DNA of 64,000 nt from Microbacterium croceum (GTDB lineage Bacteria; Actinomycetota; Actinomycetes; Actinomycetales; Microbacteriaceae), in assembly GCF_023091245.1 (NCBI RefSeq), contig NZ_JAHWXN010000001.1, positions 2,108,001 to 2,172,000 on the forward strand, given 5' to 3'. The translations under genes and the position numbers were made by a program. Shown piece after piece: positions 62,610 to 64,000 of this stretch. The notes beneath the pieces are model-generated. The model was given only the letters and a program-made list of their open reading frames with translations. It had not been told where the DNA came from and made no database searches. The first letter of the stretch is position 1. Every line of letters starts with the position of its first letter.

Positions 62610-62786
62610 TCAACCGCTCTTGCGTCGGAACTCGCGCCGCGTCTGCGGGGCGGGCGCGCCGTGCACGGCGGAATCGCCGTCGAGGTGTGCCTCGCCCTGC
62701 CGGTGGTGCGCGTTCTTCTTCTCGAGCGCTTCCTTGAACTTGCGCTTCATCTCCTCAGCGGAGGTGGCGCCTTCTTCGGTGCTCAT
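62610..62786 (-). CDS. Small DUF5302-type protein
   Basis: 58 residues, highly charged, with the actinobacterial DUF5302 pattern: an acidic start, EEMKRKFKEALEKKNAHH (12-29) helix, a G/A/P-rich middle and the conserved C-terminus RREFRRKSG. It is a short gene inside a longer open frame. TAGGCT lies seven bases upstream of the ATG. Function unknown throughout the family. Confidence 0.85.
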   Translation of the reverse strand: MSTEEGATSAEEMKRKFKEALEKKNAHHRQGEAHLDGDSAVHGAPAPQTRREFRRKSG

Positions 62787-62824
62787 GTTCGCCAGCCTAA
62801 GGCACAGGTGTGGGGACGGGGCAC

Positions 62825-63415
62825 TCAGTTGCGGGCTCGGCGGGTGACGACGTCGATCAGCAGGCCGATACCGACGGCCACGCTGATCGACACCGGGACT
62901 GCGACGAGTGGTCCGCCGGGAAGGACCGCGGCGACGGCCGCGCCCACGGCCGCCTGGTAGGCCGCCCAGCCGATCGCTGCGAGCGTGACCAAGGTCAGGT
63001 AGCGCGGAGGATGGATGCGCGATGCACCGGCGACGAGATTGATCGCGAGTCGCGCGAAGGGGATGAACCGCGCCGTGAACAGCACCGTCGCCGTGCCGGT
63101 GTCCAGTCGGCGCCGCGCCCATCCGAGGGCTTGCTGGATGCGGGGCGCGCGCATCCAGCGCCAGCGTTCCACTCCGACCTGCCGACCGATCAGGTAGCAG
63201 CAGACATCGCCCAGCGTGGCAGCCACCGCGGCACAGGCGATGACGGCCCAGAGTGGTGGGGACCCGGTGGACACGGCGAGGGCTCCGAGCGCGGTGACGG
63301 CGATCTCCCCGGGGATGACCACGAAGAACGCGTCGCCGAGAACCAGCACGCTCATGAGGGCGAGGCTCCAGGGGCCGGTCAGAGACGCGGTGAGCAGGTC
63401 GGCAGGCACACCCAC
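62825..63415 (-). CDS. DedA/SNARE-associated family membrane protein
   Basis: 196 residues, four or five membrane segments. The DedA motifs PGEIAVTALGALA and FTARFIPFARLAINLVAGASR are clear, and DVCCYLIGRQVG lies between them. DedA proteins affect membrane homeostasis, lipid carrier recycling and proton-motive force. The GTG at 63415 is chosen because GGAAGG stands six bases before it; the frame extends to 63490 without support. Confidence 0.85.
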   Translation of the reverse strand: MGVPADLLTASLTGPWSLALMSVLVLGDAFFVVIPGEIAVTALGALAVSTGSPPLWAVIACAAVAATLGDVCCYLIGRQVGVERWRWMRAPRIQQALGWARRRLDTGTATVLFTARFIPFARLAINLVAGASRIHPPRYLTLVTLAAIGWAAYQAAVGAAVAAVLPGGPLVAVPVSISVAVGIGLLIDVVTRRARN

Positions 63416-63548
63416 ACGGTGCCTTCCGTGGGTGAACAGGAACCAAAGGGCGCATAGCCGGTGACCGGCGCTCCAGCATCCGGTGAACATCTGATGATGG
63501 CGACCGCATCCGCGGCTGAGAGGCTGCCGGGGCCGTCATCCTGGGGAT

Positions 63549-64000
63549 GTGAGAGTCGCGATCGTGACAGAGTCCTTCCTTCCCCACATGAACGGCGTCA
63601 CCGGGTCGGTGCTGCAGATCCTGCGTCACCTCGAGAACTCCGGGCACGAGGCCCATGTGATCGCTCCTGCTGCCGCGGGGATCCCCTCGTCGGTGAGCGG
63701 CGCCATGATCGAGTCCATCCCGAGTCTCGCGCTGCCGGGATACCGGAACGTCAGAGTCGGCACGTCATCCGCGCACCGGGTGGCCTCGTCGTTGCGGTGC
63801 TTCCAGCCGGATGTGGTGCACCTGGCGTCGCCGTTCGCGCTCGGGTGGCGCGGAGTTCTCGCCGCGGAGCGCCTCGGGACCGCCGCAGTCGCCGCCTATC
63901 AGACGGACGTCGCGGCTTACACGGAGCGCTACGGGATCGCCGCGACGACCGGGTTCGCGCAGACGCATATCGCCCGGCTGCACCGCAGGGCCACGCTCAC
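63549..64000 (+). CDS. Glycosyltransferase family 4, MgtA/PimB-like, 5' part only
   Basis: The first 150 residues; the rest lies beyond the window. The N-terminus VRVAIVTESFLPHMNGVTGSV matches the GT-B fold of GDP-mannose-dependent alpha-mannosyltransferases such as actinobacterial MgtA and PimB-like proteins. These add mannose to glycolipids of the cell envelope. Also present are GHEAHVIAP and PDVVHLASPFALGWRG, and YQTDVAAYTERYG. The GTG at 63549 begins the protein; an ATG two bases earlier is out of frame. Confidence 0.85.
   Translation, partial: MRVAIVTESFLPHMNGVTGSVLQILRHLENSGHEAHVIAPAAAGIPSSVSGAMIESIPSLALPGYRNVRVGTSSAHRVASSLRCFQPDVVHLASPFALGWRGVLAAERLGTAAVAAYQTDVAAYTERYGIAATTGFAQTHIARLHRRATL

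Overview
The window reads as a chromosomal segment of a high-GC Gram-positive actinobacterium, most probably a member of the Microbacteriaceae close to Microbacterium. The reasons are uniformly high GC, frequent GTG starts, actinobacterial marker proteins (a DUF5302 protein, a PrsW-type protease, a winged-helix/DUF559 protein ending in a typical AQGLH tail), an alanine/proline/glycine-rich IF-2 N-terminus, and a very consistent leaderless promoter architecture. The genus is an inference; there is no rRNA in the window, and I found no tRNA, CRISPR array, insertion sequence or prophage.

Layout. 1-14.2 kb: phospholipid acyltransferase (partial), FKBP lipoprotein, isoprenoid genes dxr and ispG with the site-2 protease rseP between them, a reverse-strand MurE-like ligase, a copper-type YcnI protein with a histidine-rich membrane partner, a TrpE-TrpG fusion preceded by a complete tryptophan attenuator, an AlaX-type editing hydrolase, a GntR/membrane-protein operon with a palindromic operator, and an RNB nuclease. 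14.2-30.1 kb: proS, a LOG-family protein, an amine oxidase, and the translation cluster nusA-ylxR-infB-rbfA, then a LuxR regulator and mutY that separate rbfA from truB; truB, two small membrane proteins and ribF form an overlapping operon. 30.1-44.2 kb: SNF2 helicase, pfkA, a broken winged-helix/DUF559 gene between two copies of a 72-bp palindromic element, an oligopeptidase B, a PiT phosphate transporter with a candidate PHO box, TetR/metallophosphoesterase divergon, aspA, FAH-family hydrolase and PrsW. 44.2-64 kb: cytosolic FKBP, YceI, MFS exporter, rpsO, a membrane protein/winged-helix pair with a double operator, a 2-oxoglutarate oxygenase, the complete efeUOB iron-uptake operon, serine hydrolase, acyltransferase-3, an LLM flavin monooxygenase/FMN reductase operon, a BBE-type oxidoreductase, a DcuS/DcuR-type two-component system divergent from its likely target dctA, a DUF5302 protein, a DedA protein and the start of an MgtA-like mannosyltransferase.

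The genes are mostly housekeeping. The main interest is in control signals: sixteen start codons lie exactly six bases after a TANNNT hexamer (leaderless mRNAs, including the trp leader peptide), a hairpin covers the infB ribosome-binding site, and palindromic operators can be assigned to GntR, winged-helix, Pho, iron, Dct and an unknown ATTC-N4-GAAT regulator shared by yceI and the flavin operon. No stretch longer than about 260 bases lacks a gene; the longer gaps are described individually.
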